Source: Hymenopellis radicata
Taxonomy: Eukaryota > Basidiomycota > Agaricomycetes > Agaricales > Physalacriaceae
NCBI GenBank assembly: GCA_015501595.1
Contig: JADNRX010000107.1
Coordinates: 1 to 64,000 of the forward strand
DNA length: 64,000 bases
Reading direction: 5' to 3'
This document shows, piece after piece, positions 17,967 through 28,599 of the stretch. Position 1 is the first letter of the stretch. Each line of letters opens with the position of its first letter. Under the pieces are notes generated by a model. It worked only from the letters and a program-made list of their open reading frames with translations. It made no database searches and had not been told where the DNA came from. The position numbers and the translations under genes were made by a program.

Positions 17967-20800
17967 TCGATGTAAATGCGGATTCCAAGGGTAGGGAGCA
18001 TTTTCAGAGGCCTCTGCATGCCCCACACCTCTCCATACCCCTATACCTAACTCCCTGCTTCAGGGAGTCCACTCAGTTAGCTTAACCGAGTCAAACCGAG
18101 TCAAATCATCATTTGGTCAAAAATCTGCATTGTTTGACTAAATGCTGACTCTCTGCTGCTATTACTGCAGCTACTCCATCCTCTGAGCTCTTCCTAGACT
18201 TGTCTAGCCTGTGTCTGGTGTTGTAGTAACAACAGAGGCCACTCACAGGGCGCCCTAGAAGGTTTAGGCAAAAGTTCCCACGCTCTGCCTTCTGCCTCTT
18301 ACCATCACCTTCTCCCAGAGGCAAGCAGTTCGTGATCCCTCCAGTCCTCCTGCTCAGGACTGATGCCATACCCCTCTAGAGCAGTCACTCCACGACCCAT
18401 TTGCACGCTCTCTCTGGCGCTCAATCGTGCTGGACCAGTACGTGGATTTTGAGAAACTCTATGCCTCGATCCACTCTGGCACGAATCAGCAAGAGGACAC
18501 GAAGGACTTTGCTGGGGGCTTTGTGCTCATCCGCAAGGACCACGTCTCTGCGCGCCGAGCTCTCACTCAAGAGTCCGAGTGGACACGCGTCTTTGATGCG
18601 TATGCCACCGGTGTTGGGCTTATCTACCCTCACCGCAAGGACGAACTCCAGGGCTATCGCGTACTCATTGTGGAACTATTCCGCGCCACGCCCTCGAATC
18701 CAGCGTTCCCTATTCGCTGTGATAAGGAGACTCGCACTCGCTATGCTAACTCTCCTTTCAATCTCAATGACCGCAATGCGCTCCAGTTACCGCTTCTTAC
18801 AGAGATGTTACGCACCTCTGAGGCGGCTAATCCACGCAAGCGGTCTTCTGCTGCGGGTCGCTGGTCACCTGCGCTTCCAGAGGGCTTTAAGCTCCTTCCT
18901 GGTATGCGCCTGTCACCCATGTTCGTGGTGTGGCAGAAAGGTAAACCACGTGTCGTCATGGACCATACTGGCAATGGTCTTAATGAAGGCATTGCGAGAG
19001 AGGATGCAAAAGTAAAGTACGACGACATGCACTCCTTTGGGCTTCAAACTCACCCTCACGAGGAAATCCTGCTCTTCAAGAGTGACATCTCGAAGGCATT
19101 CCTCAATCTCCCTGTTCATCCTATCTGGCAACTGCAGCAGGTTGTCATCGTTGACGGTCGCCATTACATTGTGCGCCGTCTCATCTTTGGAAGTCGCGCA
19201 TCTCCATACTGCTGGTGCTCGTTCTCCGGTCTGGTTAACTGGATCGCTTGGGAACTTGACGTACTCGGCTTGCACGACTACATGGATGACTACTATGGCT
19301 GGGACACCAGTCGCAATCTAGTACTCTTTCATGGACAGCGACGTCCACATCGTCAAGTCCAGCTTCTTCTCTTGTGGGACTCTCTTGGCATTCCCTATGA
19401 GGACAAGAAGCAAGAGCACGGTCGTCAGCTGAAGATTATTGGTTTCTGGCTTGATGCCATCTACGGCTCCATTTCCCTCACTCCAGACTCCATCACAGAC
19501 ATGATCACTAGAATCGAGTCGTTCTTGTCTGATCTCAAACCTCCTCTCAAGGAATGGCTATCCTTGGGTGGTTATCTCAACTGGGCTTTGAATGTGCTGC
19601 CTTGGGCACGGCCAGCACTTACAGAGCTCTATCGCAAGATCAGCGGTAAAACCCTGCAGTACAAAGGCATTCCATTGAACCTTGAGGTTAGATCTGACCT
19701 CACTTGGTTTGTCAATGCATTGCGACACTGTATCGGAGTGCGCTTCGTCAATGCGCAGGCTTGGGATGATACAGAGGCTGATATGGTCTGTTGGACAGAC
19801 GCTAGCAATCTGGGCCTTTCCTTTGTTCGATGTAAATGCGGATTCCAAGGGTAGGGAGCGTTTTCAGAGGCCTCTGCACGCCCCACACCTCTCCATACCC
19901 CTATACCTAACTCCCTGTTTCAGGGAGTCCACTCAGTTAGCTTAACCGAGTCAAACCGAGTCAAATCATCATTTGGTCAAAAATCTGCATTGTTTGACTA
20001 AATGCTGACTCTCTGCTGCTATTATTGCAGCTACTCCATCCTCTGAGCTCTTCCTAGACTTGTCTAGCCTGTGTCTGGTGTTGTAGTAACAACAGAGGCC
20101 ACTCACAGGGCGCCCTAGAAGGTTTAGGCAAAATTTCCCACGCTCTGCCTTCTGCCTCTTACCATCACCTTCTCCCAGAGGCAAGCAGTTCGTGATCCCT
20201 CCAGTCCTCCTGCTCAGGACTGATGCCATACTCCTCTAGAGCACTGTCTGAAGCCGCCTAGCCAGCCCCAAAACCAGTCCAGACAGGCCCAAAGTGTCCA
20301 ATTTGTGGGAAATTCGCACTTTTGCTCTCCCAGGCAAGCAGCACTTGCTCTACCCAGTCCTCTTGCTCAGGACTGATGCATTGGCACCCTAGAAGTCTAT
20401 TGGAACCATTTGCCACAGCCCCAGAGCCCTACAGCTCTTCCTGCTCCCTCTGCTTCCAGTATGTGCCAATGTCTCATATCCAGCTCTTCAGAGCTGATTG
20501 ATGCCTTTTGTGCCCAGATACCCATTCCTTTTCAAGGACTCCTTATCAAGGACACTTCTGTGGGCTATCTGGTCACAGGTGCGCTCTCTGCACTGTCTCA
20601 CTCCTCTCCAGCTAATCTGTGTTATCTGGCCACAGTTAGCTCCGCTTTTTTGCGTCCCCTCCCACCTCTCCCACTGTAATTACAGTAACTACATTTTATG
20701 TATTATCTACCATGTACTGTAAGGCACTTTACGATACACTTAATTAATGAGGCCCTTAGCGTCCGATTTGGCCTAACCCCGTGTGATCTGAAAGCATAAA
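17967..20800 (+). mobile_element. Ngaro copy 3, rearranged derivative
   Basis: Order: M (17967-18383), an internally deleted ORF1-ORF2 segment (18381-19826), M again (19827-20258), A2 (20259-20657, with a 4-bp insertion), B2 (20722-20800). The first junction between M and ORF1 is at a shared GCA. Compared with copy 1, it lacks the end of ORF1 with the zinc finger and the start of ORF2 (5653-6300 equivalents), 18 bp in the RT, most of RNase H, all of ORF3 and B1. The second M starts at exactly the same TCGATG as in copies 1 and 2 although it is not preceded by B1. It is a non-autonomous copy that might be mobilised by a complete element. Confidence 0.85.
18427..19854 (+). pseudogene. In-frame Gag-RT fusion in Ngaro copy 3 (475 codons)
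   Basis: A deletion joins ORF1 (from LDQYVDFEKLYASIHS through TSEAANPRKRSS) directly to the RT at AGRWSPALPEGFKLL, and the two normally different frames are now one. This copy has the five-G version at the place where copy 1 is frameshifted, so its Gag part reads straight through. The RT keeps FKSDISKAFLNLPVHP and YMDDYYGW; 18 bp after DDMHSFG are missing without loss of frame. RNase H ends at WTDASNLGLSF where M begins, leaving only the first catalytic Asp. The protein start is not native; translation could begin at ATG 18401 in another frame or at an internal Met. Treat as a decayed but informative relic. Confidence 0.8.
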
Positions 20801-21617
20801 AGAGTTGTAAATAATTTACTTCACCTCTCTAGGCCTCTTGAATCCTTCCAGAAGTCAAACATACCTGCATTGTCACACGCACATACTGCATGTTCAATGT
20901 CGTTCCACAAAGCAGCAGCAAGACGTTTCTTTCAGCATCGACCTGTCATTATCAAAGATGTTGGATGCCTTAGATATGCAGGCGTCTCTCTATACGCGAA
21001 GAAAAACAAAGGATTTTGCCAAAGTTAGTAGATTAATCAAATTTATATTGATCTAGTCCAAGCATAACCAAACAAAGTCTTGTCTTGCCTGTGTCTGCCA
21101 ACGTCACCGACGTCGAGTGTGCCCAGCAGCGGTCTTTCGACCACATTGTCATCTTTGTCGCTTATGCCGTTGAACTCAACCCATTACCTTCTCCTACAAC
21201 TTCGTTTCATCTTTGACTTTTTCCTCTTCTTACTGTTTCCGAATTGCACCTATGCCAAAGTCCAGCAACCTCATCGTGCCTGCACTCACGCTGCTCTCTG
21301 ACGAGCTAACCTTGACAGGTGAGTACACTGACAAGAGTGTGGCCATTTTCTTTGAATTCAATGTGCTTTTCGGACTGTTTGATCTCGTCTCGCAATCCGA
21401 CACTGACAAACTTTGCAGATGTTGTGGTAGAGGCGCTCTGGCACCGAGTTTTGCCTCCATAATGCCTTCACGTCAGACCTCTTTCTTATCTACTACTGTG
21501 CTTTGCATAAGTCCGTGAACATCGCTTTTTTGAGCGGGGTGATCGAGATGTTCGGACCGATCGATCCGAGTGTGCACGTCGTTCCCACTGACTGTCATCT
21601 TGCTTCTCCCTCTCATA
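20801..21617. other. Unassigned DNA with a possible gene start at 21251
   Basis: After Ngaro copy 3 there is no long gene. At 21251 an ATG follows a pyrimidine-rich leader and reads MPKSSNLIVPALTLLSDEL; a GTGAGT donor near 21321 and TTTGCAG acceptor near 21418 would join it to a short exon that stops soon. It may be the head of a gene cut off by the MITE at 21618. Evidence is weak. Confidence 0.3.
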
Positions 21618-21870
21618 CTGTACCGTTTCGACAATAGGTTCGCGGCATATCGCGTCACATGCCGCGAACCTACAGCGAACAGCTTCGTTTCCAGGCACGG
21701 ACACGGGAATTACCCGATTTGGACGCCCCGGCGCTAGGCGGGGCCGAAAATTTCCATTTTGGGTGATCTGTGCCTGGAAAAATGGACCGTGACACGATAT
21801 GGGCTATCTATAGCTTCGCTTCGCGACGGTCCGTGATCCGGTATGCGAATTACCGGTTGAAACGGTATAG
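21618..21870. mobile_element. MITE family M2, copy a (253 bp, TA duplication)
   Basis: Inverted termini CTGTACCGTTTCGAC / GTTGAAACGGTATAG with TA on both sides (21616-21617, 21871-21872). The interior has the paired GGTTCGCGGCATA..TGCCGCGAACC arms and the GGCGGGG core shared with other M2 copies. Confidence 0.88.
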
Positions 21871-22219
21871 TAATGTCGTCTCGGATGCCCTCCAGATGAT
21901 GTTTACATATCAATGTTTACATTTTTGGGTGTTATCCCTGTGCTGGATACCTGGATCAGCTCTAGATCTCTGGAACCTGCAATCTTCTGCATCGTGTTTG
22001 CAGCATGTTCTGCATATCTGAGTGGCGTCTCGCAATCCAGATGACCTCTTGGAAATTCAAGTGCGGGTAAGATCCACTGTTATCTTAGCCCTCTGCCCAG
22101 CTCAGCCTCGTTTTCATGAGGATCTAGCCTGATAAATACTGTCCTCACTCGTCGTGTTTGAATTATCCCTCCTTCGTTATTCTACCCTCCATCCTTTTAC
22201 CCTCTATTTATCATTGTGA
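21871..22219 (+). promoter_or_regulatory. 5' flank of the 524-aa gene
   Basis: No gene. The last 100 bases before the ATG are pyrimidine-rich (CCCTCCTTCGTT, CCTCCATCC), as is usual for fungal core promoters; GATAAATA lies about 90 bases upstream. No specific factor site can be claimed. Confidence 0.3.
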
Positions 22220-24113
22220 ATGTCATCTCAATCGAATCGCAACCGTTGGAACAACGCCGACAGGGCGGAGCGGCTGGGATCTCTCACTCACGAGCTTCTT
22301 GTTCTCCCCACTTTCGCCCCACATCTCGCTCGCCCCGAGTATCTCAACAGGCAGCCCGGTGATCCCATTGTCCTGCTGCAGCCCCGTTCGCAGCAACTTC
22401 GGGATGGATTCCAAGCTATCCTTCCCGCCGCGTCGCAAGATGGCAATCGTAAGCTACCTTGCCTTTTCGTTGGAGTACATGACTTAAACGTTGTTCAGGC
22501 AGTGCGTCGATGGCCCCAGATTCTTCGGCATCTGCAACGATTCCGTCAGACGAGGATCAACTCGCTGAAGATGAGGTCTTTGAGCAAGTTGCTGGTACGT
22601 GATTTATTCATTTCTTTCCTTGACCTCCGGCTGATGTAACATTTATTGTATACAGAGCGAACCTTCTTCGTTTCTGTAGTCTCTCACAAGGCCCTACCCC
22701 CTGTCATTTCAAGCAATGACCGTACCCTCAAGAATGCGCCCAAGGTCCCCGATGTCACCACTTCTGCCGGCCGCTTCCCTGTTCTGTCCCTCAAGAGGAA
22801 GCCTTTTATCAACGATGTCATCTTCTCCGCTGCACTTGGTGGAGGAGACGTCTACAAAGCGAACGATAATGGCCCTGAGATCAAGCTCTGGTACTACGGC
22901 AGGTATATACGTCAATTTTCTGGTCAGAGTGTTACTGATGAGCTTCTCTTTTGTAGCGGGGGCGGTCAGAAAGGTGCTGCCAGCATTTTCAAGGACTCGG
23001 ACTGGGACAATGTTATGCAGGAGCTGTCACTCACGAAGGCAACCACCGTGAACAAAGTATCAGTCTCCATCGACATTACCGACTCAGTCCTTCAGCACTA
23101 CAAGAAAAGCAATGCTGTAAGCATTGATTTCGCATTTTGATTGACTTCTCTAATGTTTTTTGATTAGCCCCTCGCTGTGACTCAACCCTTGGGTGCCCAC
23201 ATCAGCGGCCCTACGGCGCCTCCACCATTCCAGCCTGGTACCTATGTAAGTGTCTGTTTTTTTAATATATGTCGACTGTTTACCTACCTTTGATTAGGTG
23301 CTGACCATTGAGAGCTTTTCTCAGCAGGAACAAGATGTCGGAAATATGATTGATGCTATTCGTGCCGCGAATAAATGTGGCAACATCGCTCATGGGCTGG
23401 CATGCCATATTGATGGCGAGAAGTTGCACTGGCCACTCTCTAGGTTCTGTGAGCGTCAATTCACTGATTGGGTGGTGCATTTAAGATCTTGTGTTGTCGC
23501 TTCATCATTCTGATCATCAGTCTAGTTGGCAGATTCCGGTCGTGGACCCACTGATCCCGCTCCCCAAGTTCTGCTTAACGCCTGGGCCGGACGTCCTGTT
23601 GGGGCTGCCGCTCGTCCACGCGGACGTGGGGGCTCAATTGCATCTGGATCAGAAGCAACGTCCGACTTCGGCAGTCTCTTCGCACAGGGCATGGATCTGT
23701 TTGCTGGTGCCATGACCTCGGCAATCTCATCTGCAAACCATACAGGCTCTAGCTCCACCTCATCTGTTCTCACTCCTACTGCACCCTCGCACTCCTCATC
23801 TCGTCAGCGTTCTCCATCCCCTTCAGTCGATCTTCGCTCCTCCCCACCTCCTGCTCCGGCGGAGGAGATGGATGTTTGTGTGGATAGGTATGCAAAGTGT
23901 CGTGCTCTGCCTACTGAGACTGTTTCCAAGGTCAAGGATGGTCTCAAGGCTGAAGGTCTCTTCCCCGAGGATGTTGGAAGCCCCGAGGTTTCGGTAGAGA
24001 AGATCACAACTATGACCGGTCTCGAGGGTGGCGCGGCGATGGGTTTCAAACGCTTTGCTGCAACCTGTGCTCAAAAGGTTGAGGCTAAGCGCACCCGCCG
24101 CAATTTAGACTAA
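22220..24113 (+). CDS. Intact seven-exon gene of unknown function (524 aa)
   Basis: Exons 22220-22448, 22499-22594, 22656-22902, 22957-23116, 23168-23245, 23298-23474 and 23526-24113 total 1575 bp in one frame; the six introns are 50-61 bp and all GT..AG (the last donor, GTGCAT, is weak). The protein begins MSSQSNRNRWNNADRAER, has a central domain (ISSNDRTLKNAPKVPD, VIFSAALGGGDVYKAND, DSDWDNVMQELSLTKATT, LTIESFSQQEQDVGNMI) with a possible metal site CGNIAHGLACH, then HWPLSRFCERQFTDW. The C-terminal third is low complexity: R/G-rich RPRGRGG, Ser-rich SSSTSSVLTPTAPSHSSS, then EVSVEKITTMTGLEGG and a basic tail KRTRRNLD. No domain is recognised. The absence of stops and the good splicing suggest it is functional, in contrast to most genes here. 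It is convergent with a transposase ending 140 bp away and could be host or passenger. Confidence 0.75.
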
Positions 24114-24253
24114 ATTTTTGTTCAATCATGTCTCATACTCGCTTATAGGTCCTCATTTTAATTCACATTACTAATCTTGTTCTCATGTTCTTATGCTCGT
24201 TTCATAGCAGTAGGTAGTCGTAGTTAGTCATAAGTAGTTGATAATACATTGAT

Positions 24254-25287
24254 TTATAGATATCCACAGTCTGCCATCCACCCGAGACAGTCATCCTTCG
24301 TAATGTCAAGAATCGCTTCTTGTACAAGCCACGGGAGCGAATGGACTCCTTGATAACGTGCCTCCCTTCGCTTAAGACCAGCCTTGATGGCGGAGAATGC
24401 CTCCTCAATGGGGTTAAAGTCTGGTGAATACGGTGGAAGAAATACAAGGTGTGCACCTGAACAAGCATACGATTAGTTCAAATTAGACGCTGAAAGGAAC
24501 TTACCAGTACGTACCACAGGACTCGATGATATCCCGTAACTCCGGATCATGATGGATACTACAGTTATCAAGTATCACAACGCTATGCTTCATAGGAAAA
24601 GGGTTGAGAAGCGGCGTCTACAAAGTTTGTTTGTAAGTATGTTCTGAGTTCAGTAGAAAGACTCACAATCTGCTCGCGAATGAAGCGTAAAAATATCTCC
24701 TTGTTAATGGATCTCTCGAAAATGTAGCGCACACCGCGAAGGAAGGTGGCACGTATAATACATGGTACGTTAACGGCAGACCAGCCAAATTGGCGTTGAA
24801 ACGTAAAGGCGTCGACAGCGCTCTCGTCAAGGAAGAGGAATAATGATGGGTCCTGATACTCCGGTGCTCCCATCTCGCCTTCCCAGATGGTTCGCAGCAC
24901 CTTATTCCTCTCTGCAGCCACTGGCTCTGTGTGTTTACGCGATATACCCTCTAAGTTGAGAAGACGAGATAGAGTGGAGATAGAGAGGGAGAGGTCCCGA
25001 TTGAGGTAGAGGTCGTGCTGCAGTTCGTCCAGATATGTAGTCCGCTGGTCCATACATTCCTTGATGAAATCAATATCACCCTGTTCCACCTTGGATGGTC
25101 TACCAGTGTGACATGAGAATGGATTATTGACGGTGCCGTGCTCTCGAACGTTGCAGATAACCTTGTGGACAAGGCCAACCGAACTCTGTGAGCACTCTGC
25201 AATTGCGCGGATCGTGAGGTAGTCATTGAAGTACCATGTCGAGATAAGATGTTTGACCTCATCAGAAACTGGAGCCTGCATACTCAT
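24254..25287 (-). CDS. Tc1/mariner-type DD34E transposase, spliced (308 aa)
   Basis: Exons on the minus strand are 25287-24667, 24617-24515 and 24456-24254; introns of 49 and 58 bp have GT..AG borders and the sum is 927 bp. The N-terminus has helix-turn-helix repeats (YLTIRAIAECSQSSVGLVHK; TGRPSKVEQGDIDFIKE). The DDE domain shows FLDESAVD (first Asp), VILDNCSIHH (second Asp) and YSPDFNPIEEAF; 34 residues separate the second Asp from the first Glu, so DD34E. FLPPYSPDFNP is the classical Tc1-family box. It cuts and pastes its element at TA sites. No stop or frameshift is present, so it may be active. I could not find inverted repeats flanking it, nor do the M1/M2 termini appear here, so which element it moves is open. 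Confidence 0.88.
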
Positions 25288-25647
25288 CGCTATAGATTAC
25301 GGGCGTAGAGATGACAGATAGATGTCCAGAGAAGAGTTGCAGCACGCCATCAATCGCATTTGCCACCGACACGGATGGCTGGCCCGAGCTTCTCGATCAC
25401 TTCGCTCAAAAAAATGTGTTCACGGACTTTTGCAAAAGGCAGTAATCTTGGCTATTATATTTACACTAGTAATGTTGCAAACAGATGTTCCTGATACGAG
25501 TAAGTCTTCCACGTCTGCTAGCTAATCGCAATCTCCTTAAGAAGATGGTCTGAAAACAGCTCCTACGCCGCTATGTGACTCTACTAGGGTTAGGGCGATT
25601 GAATCCTAATAAGGATATGATCGATGTCTGTTTTGAGTATACACCTC
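25288..25647. other. Flank of the transposase with a small coding-like fragment
   Basis: On the plus strand around 25340-25440 one frame reads FATDTDGWPELLDHFAQKN, which looks protein-like but ends at TAA after 35 codons. It may be an exon remnant. Nothing else is supported. Confidence 0.25.
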
Positions 25648-26945
25648 TCACCACTTACTATGCCGTCCATCCTCTCCACGCTCTATCACTTCCTCTGCGG
25701 TTTCAGACTTATCGTTCAGTGCTCTCTTTACTGCAAGTGACGCGACTCTAGCGACGGCCATGTTATTCTCGACGCCGTATAGCATCAACACTTTAGAAAC
25801 TTCGAGTGCGTTGTCTATAGTAGTTGGCTCGAGATTTCATAGGTTTCTTTTATTGTTCGTTTGTTATGCTAATAACGATTTAAAACCGTTTGGCATACCT
25901 CACACGACACTCAAAACCTTAAAACAGCACTGAGGACCTATCTATACATAGACTACTGGATTGAGGACACTCTTTATATTATAAATAGAGCTTTAGTACT
26001 ACTATAAACAATGTAGCAAAGTCTCAGGTCTCCAGAGTGATAGGATCCCTATGCTATATCCTTGGTGGCTCTAGAGCAATCATCCTGATATATCTCTTGA
26101 ACCCTTTCATAAAATGACCTGAAATTGATATCAGATATTATTCTATAATACCTTTAAAAGGTATCAAAGTCACAGAGCCATAGGCTATGTATAAAGCCTA
26201 TTAGAAGTGTAGCATATTTTTGCATCCTTAATATCTCCTTCAGTTTTGAAGCTATCGCAAGATGGTTTACACCATTGGATTCCGAGTCTAAAAAACTATA
26301 AAAAAGATTTTCATCACCCCAACAGCCATCCCCTACAGCATTCATTATTGCCCACCCCATCCAACCTAATGCTGATTTAATCAAAAATGCGCCACTATTG
26401 CATACTTAAGAGCATCTCCTACCTATCCTAGGATTCTCTAATTATCTCCCATCAATCCTAGGAACATTCTCTACATCCCATCAATATCTAATCTGATTTC
26501 TAATGATTATTCTATCTATTTGGGTAGACCCCTAGACCCCTTCGCTTTTTGAGTCATATGACTATTTCTAGCCCACTAGGCCTCCACTTTTTTAGCTGTG
26601 ACAGGTATTATAATGTATTATAAGCCTGTAGCTGCAGGTCTTTTATTAGAGTTCGTAATGTAATGTCTTGCCTTCTTATTAGAGGATGTAATACATCATA
26701 GGGTGACGTGCCAGCGACTTCGAAGGCCGCTCCTTCCACTAGTGATGCAGGATCGAATGCAGCATCCTCACCATACTTTGGCATAACATATTTGCGAATG
26801 AGGTAGTGCATTGCAGCGATAGTTTTGAGTTTGCAAAGCGATGACAGCTCGAAGGCCAGAAATACATAAATGAGGGGAAGAGCCAGGTCCAGCGTCGCTT
26901 TACAGAGATCCTTGATATGATGCACAGAGCAGAGAGCATATCATG
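25648..26945 (-). pseudogene. Gene remnant split by dispersed repeat C1
   Basis: The 5' part (about 26945-26690) reads HHIKDLCKATLDLALPLIYV and KTIAAMHYLIRKYVMPKYGE, then FEVAGTSPYDV, before running into the inverted terminus of repeat C1. Beyond the repeat, on the same strand, 25850-25648 reads NALEVSKVLMLYGVENNMA and RVASLAVKRALNDKSETAEE to a TGA at 25648-25650. Both pieces are coding-like and lie in the right order, so I infer one gene interrupted by C1; the link is not proven. No family is recognised. Further coding-like sequence (27289-27047, SPQAKFIFLDLHGVLQF) could be an upstream exon. Confidence 0.4.
25915..26686 (-). repeat. Dispersed repeat C, copy 1 (truncated)
   Basis: Matches copies at 30491-31938 (+), 43063-44240 (+), 44241-45805 (-) and 54895-55735 (+). 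Only the end near 26686 has the family terminus (minus strand: CTCTAATAAGAAGGC, then CCTGCAGCTACAGG). A frame at 26154-26384 gives the conserved GDGCWGDENLFYSFLD string found in other copies. Confidence 0.75.
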
Positions 26946-27514
26946 TCCACTATGTAGATGAATTTTTTGTGCTCAGTGAGTTCCATCCTCAACAAGAAAG
27001 GAGTCCAGCCATCTCAGAATAGTGTGAGAATCATAACTGACCAACACTACAAACCTGGCCAAACTCTTTCGACTATAGGTGCGCTACCACGCTCGTTTGT
27101 GGATATTCTAAAAAAAAGAATATTCATACAATAATATATGGCGCAAAGTTTTTCAGCGTTTGAGTGAAGAAAATTATATGATAGAGCTAGATCTGAAGAA
27201 GGGTTCTCGACCTGAAAGTGAAACTGAAGGACGCCGTGCAGGTCCAAAAATATGAATTTTGCTTGTGGGCTCTTGGGATCCATTTGCACGAGGGCAATGC
27301 AATATATCTGTAAAGCTGCGACAAATGCGGCTTTCTGTAAATAAAGGTTTCTCGATCATGATTCTACCAAATGTTATATCTAACCTTGACTATTTTCCAC
27401 ATTTTCTCTGTGCTTTCACGTTCTCAAGTTCGATTCATAGCTATAAGATGATGCATTATTTCTTCTAATTGATGACGTTTAGCTAAGTCCATTGTCATTT
27501 CTAATTCAAACTCT
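26946..27514. other. AT-rich DNA without a clear gene
   Basis: A minus-strand frame at 27047-27289 looks partly protein-like and may be an exon of the adjacent remnant. Nothing else is recognised. Confidence 0.3.
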
Positions 27515-27921
27515 GATGGTAGTCATGGCAACGATGATCCTGTTAGTTAGTATTCTCGGACTGTTCTGCAAGCTGTTGTACAGGTGGAGGCAATGAGTAA
27601 TGATGGAAGAAGAAAGCTTCGCCATCTGTTGTTTGATCCCGATATTCTGAAAGAAGGACGGCAGCGGAATGTGCATGATTCCAGTCTGATTTCAGTTAAG
27701 TAAATAAATACAGTTACAGATGGTAGTCATGGCAACAATGATCCTGTTAGTTAGTATTCTCGGACTGTTCTGTAAGCTGTTGTACAGGTGGAGGCAATAA
27801 GTAATGATGGAAGAAGAAAGCTTCGCCATCTGTTGTTTGATCCCGACATTCTGAAAGAAGGACGGCAGCGGGATGTGCATGATTCCAGTCTGATTTCAGT
27901 TAAGTGAATAAATACAGTTAC
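27515..27921 (+). repeat. Tandem duplication, two 204-bp units
   Basis: Units 27515-27718 and 27719-27921 are nearly identical, beginning GATGGTAGTCATGGCAAC. Each contains a coding-like stretch (VLQAVVQVEAMSNDGRRKLR, LLFDPDILKEGRQ) preceded by an in-frame TAG and ended by TAA or TGA after SLISVK. 204 bp is 68 codons. It seems to be the duplicated 3' end of a decayed gene. Confidence 0.85.
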
Positions 27922-28599
27922 AGTTATATACACATTAATTAACCAGCCTATAGTTGTATATACATTAAACACAGCTAGAAAAATCAATAACATTAGGACT
28001 ACTGGAGGTCATCAGTTAAGGCGCTGCTTCCTCAACGCTTCAATATCCTTGTCGATACCTTCCGAAACTATAGAGTTTAGTCCTTGTAAGATGCACAAGA
28101 TTGTCGTTTCCATCAATTTCTGCATTCTGAGCTTATACATAATATTTAAAGCCTTCATCCATTTATCTAACACTTGGGTCATTGCTAACTTGTTTCATCG
28201 GAAAAAAAGCTGTAAACATGAAAATTATTTTCAGAGTATTTTCAGATCCAATTTTGATAGTCTTACAGGCATAATCTCACTGAAATTTTACTTATAGCTG
28301 AAATTATTATGTAAATTTCTCAAGTAAGACAAAAATTATTGAAAATACATAAAGATTTGTACTGTAAAAAGACTGTAAATTTACTGAAAAAAAATTACAT
28401 ACTTACAGCTAAATTTATACTGAAAATAGTTAGCATAGCATCCAGTGTAAGTAGTAAAAGATGCGGAGTTTCACCATCTTCTCACTCAACTCGCATCTTG
28501 ACAAAACACCATTGACGACAAGACTCGCTCAAAATTTGCGAGTGTCCTCAGCAGTGATAATGTGATAATTCAGCTTGGTAGGGTTTATGGCAAGGGCCA
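27922..28599. other. AT-rich non-coding DNA
   Basis: No gene. Bases 28200-28430 are rich in TGAAAAT, TACAGT and CTGTAAA words and may be an eroded AT-rich MITE, but I could not pair the ends. Confidence 0.3.

Noticed and set aside
27718..27724. Target duplication from a transposon at the 204-bp repeat junction
   Set aside because: The units abut directly with no element between them; it is a tandem duplication.
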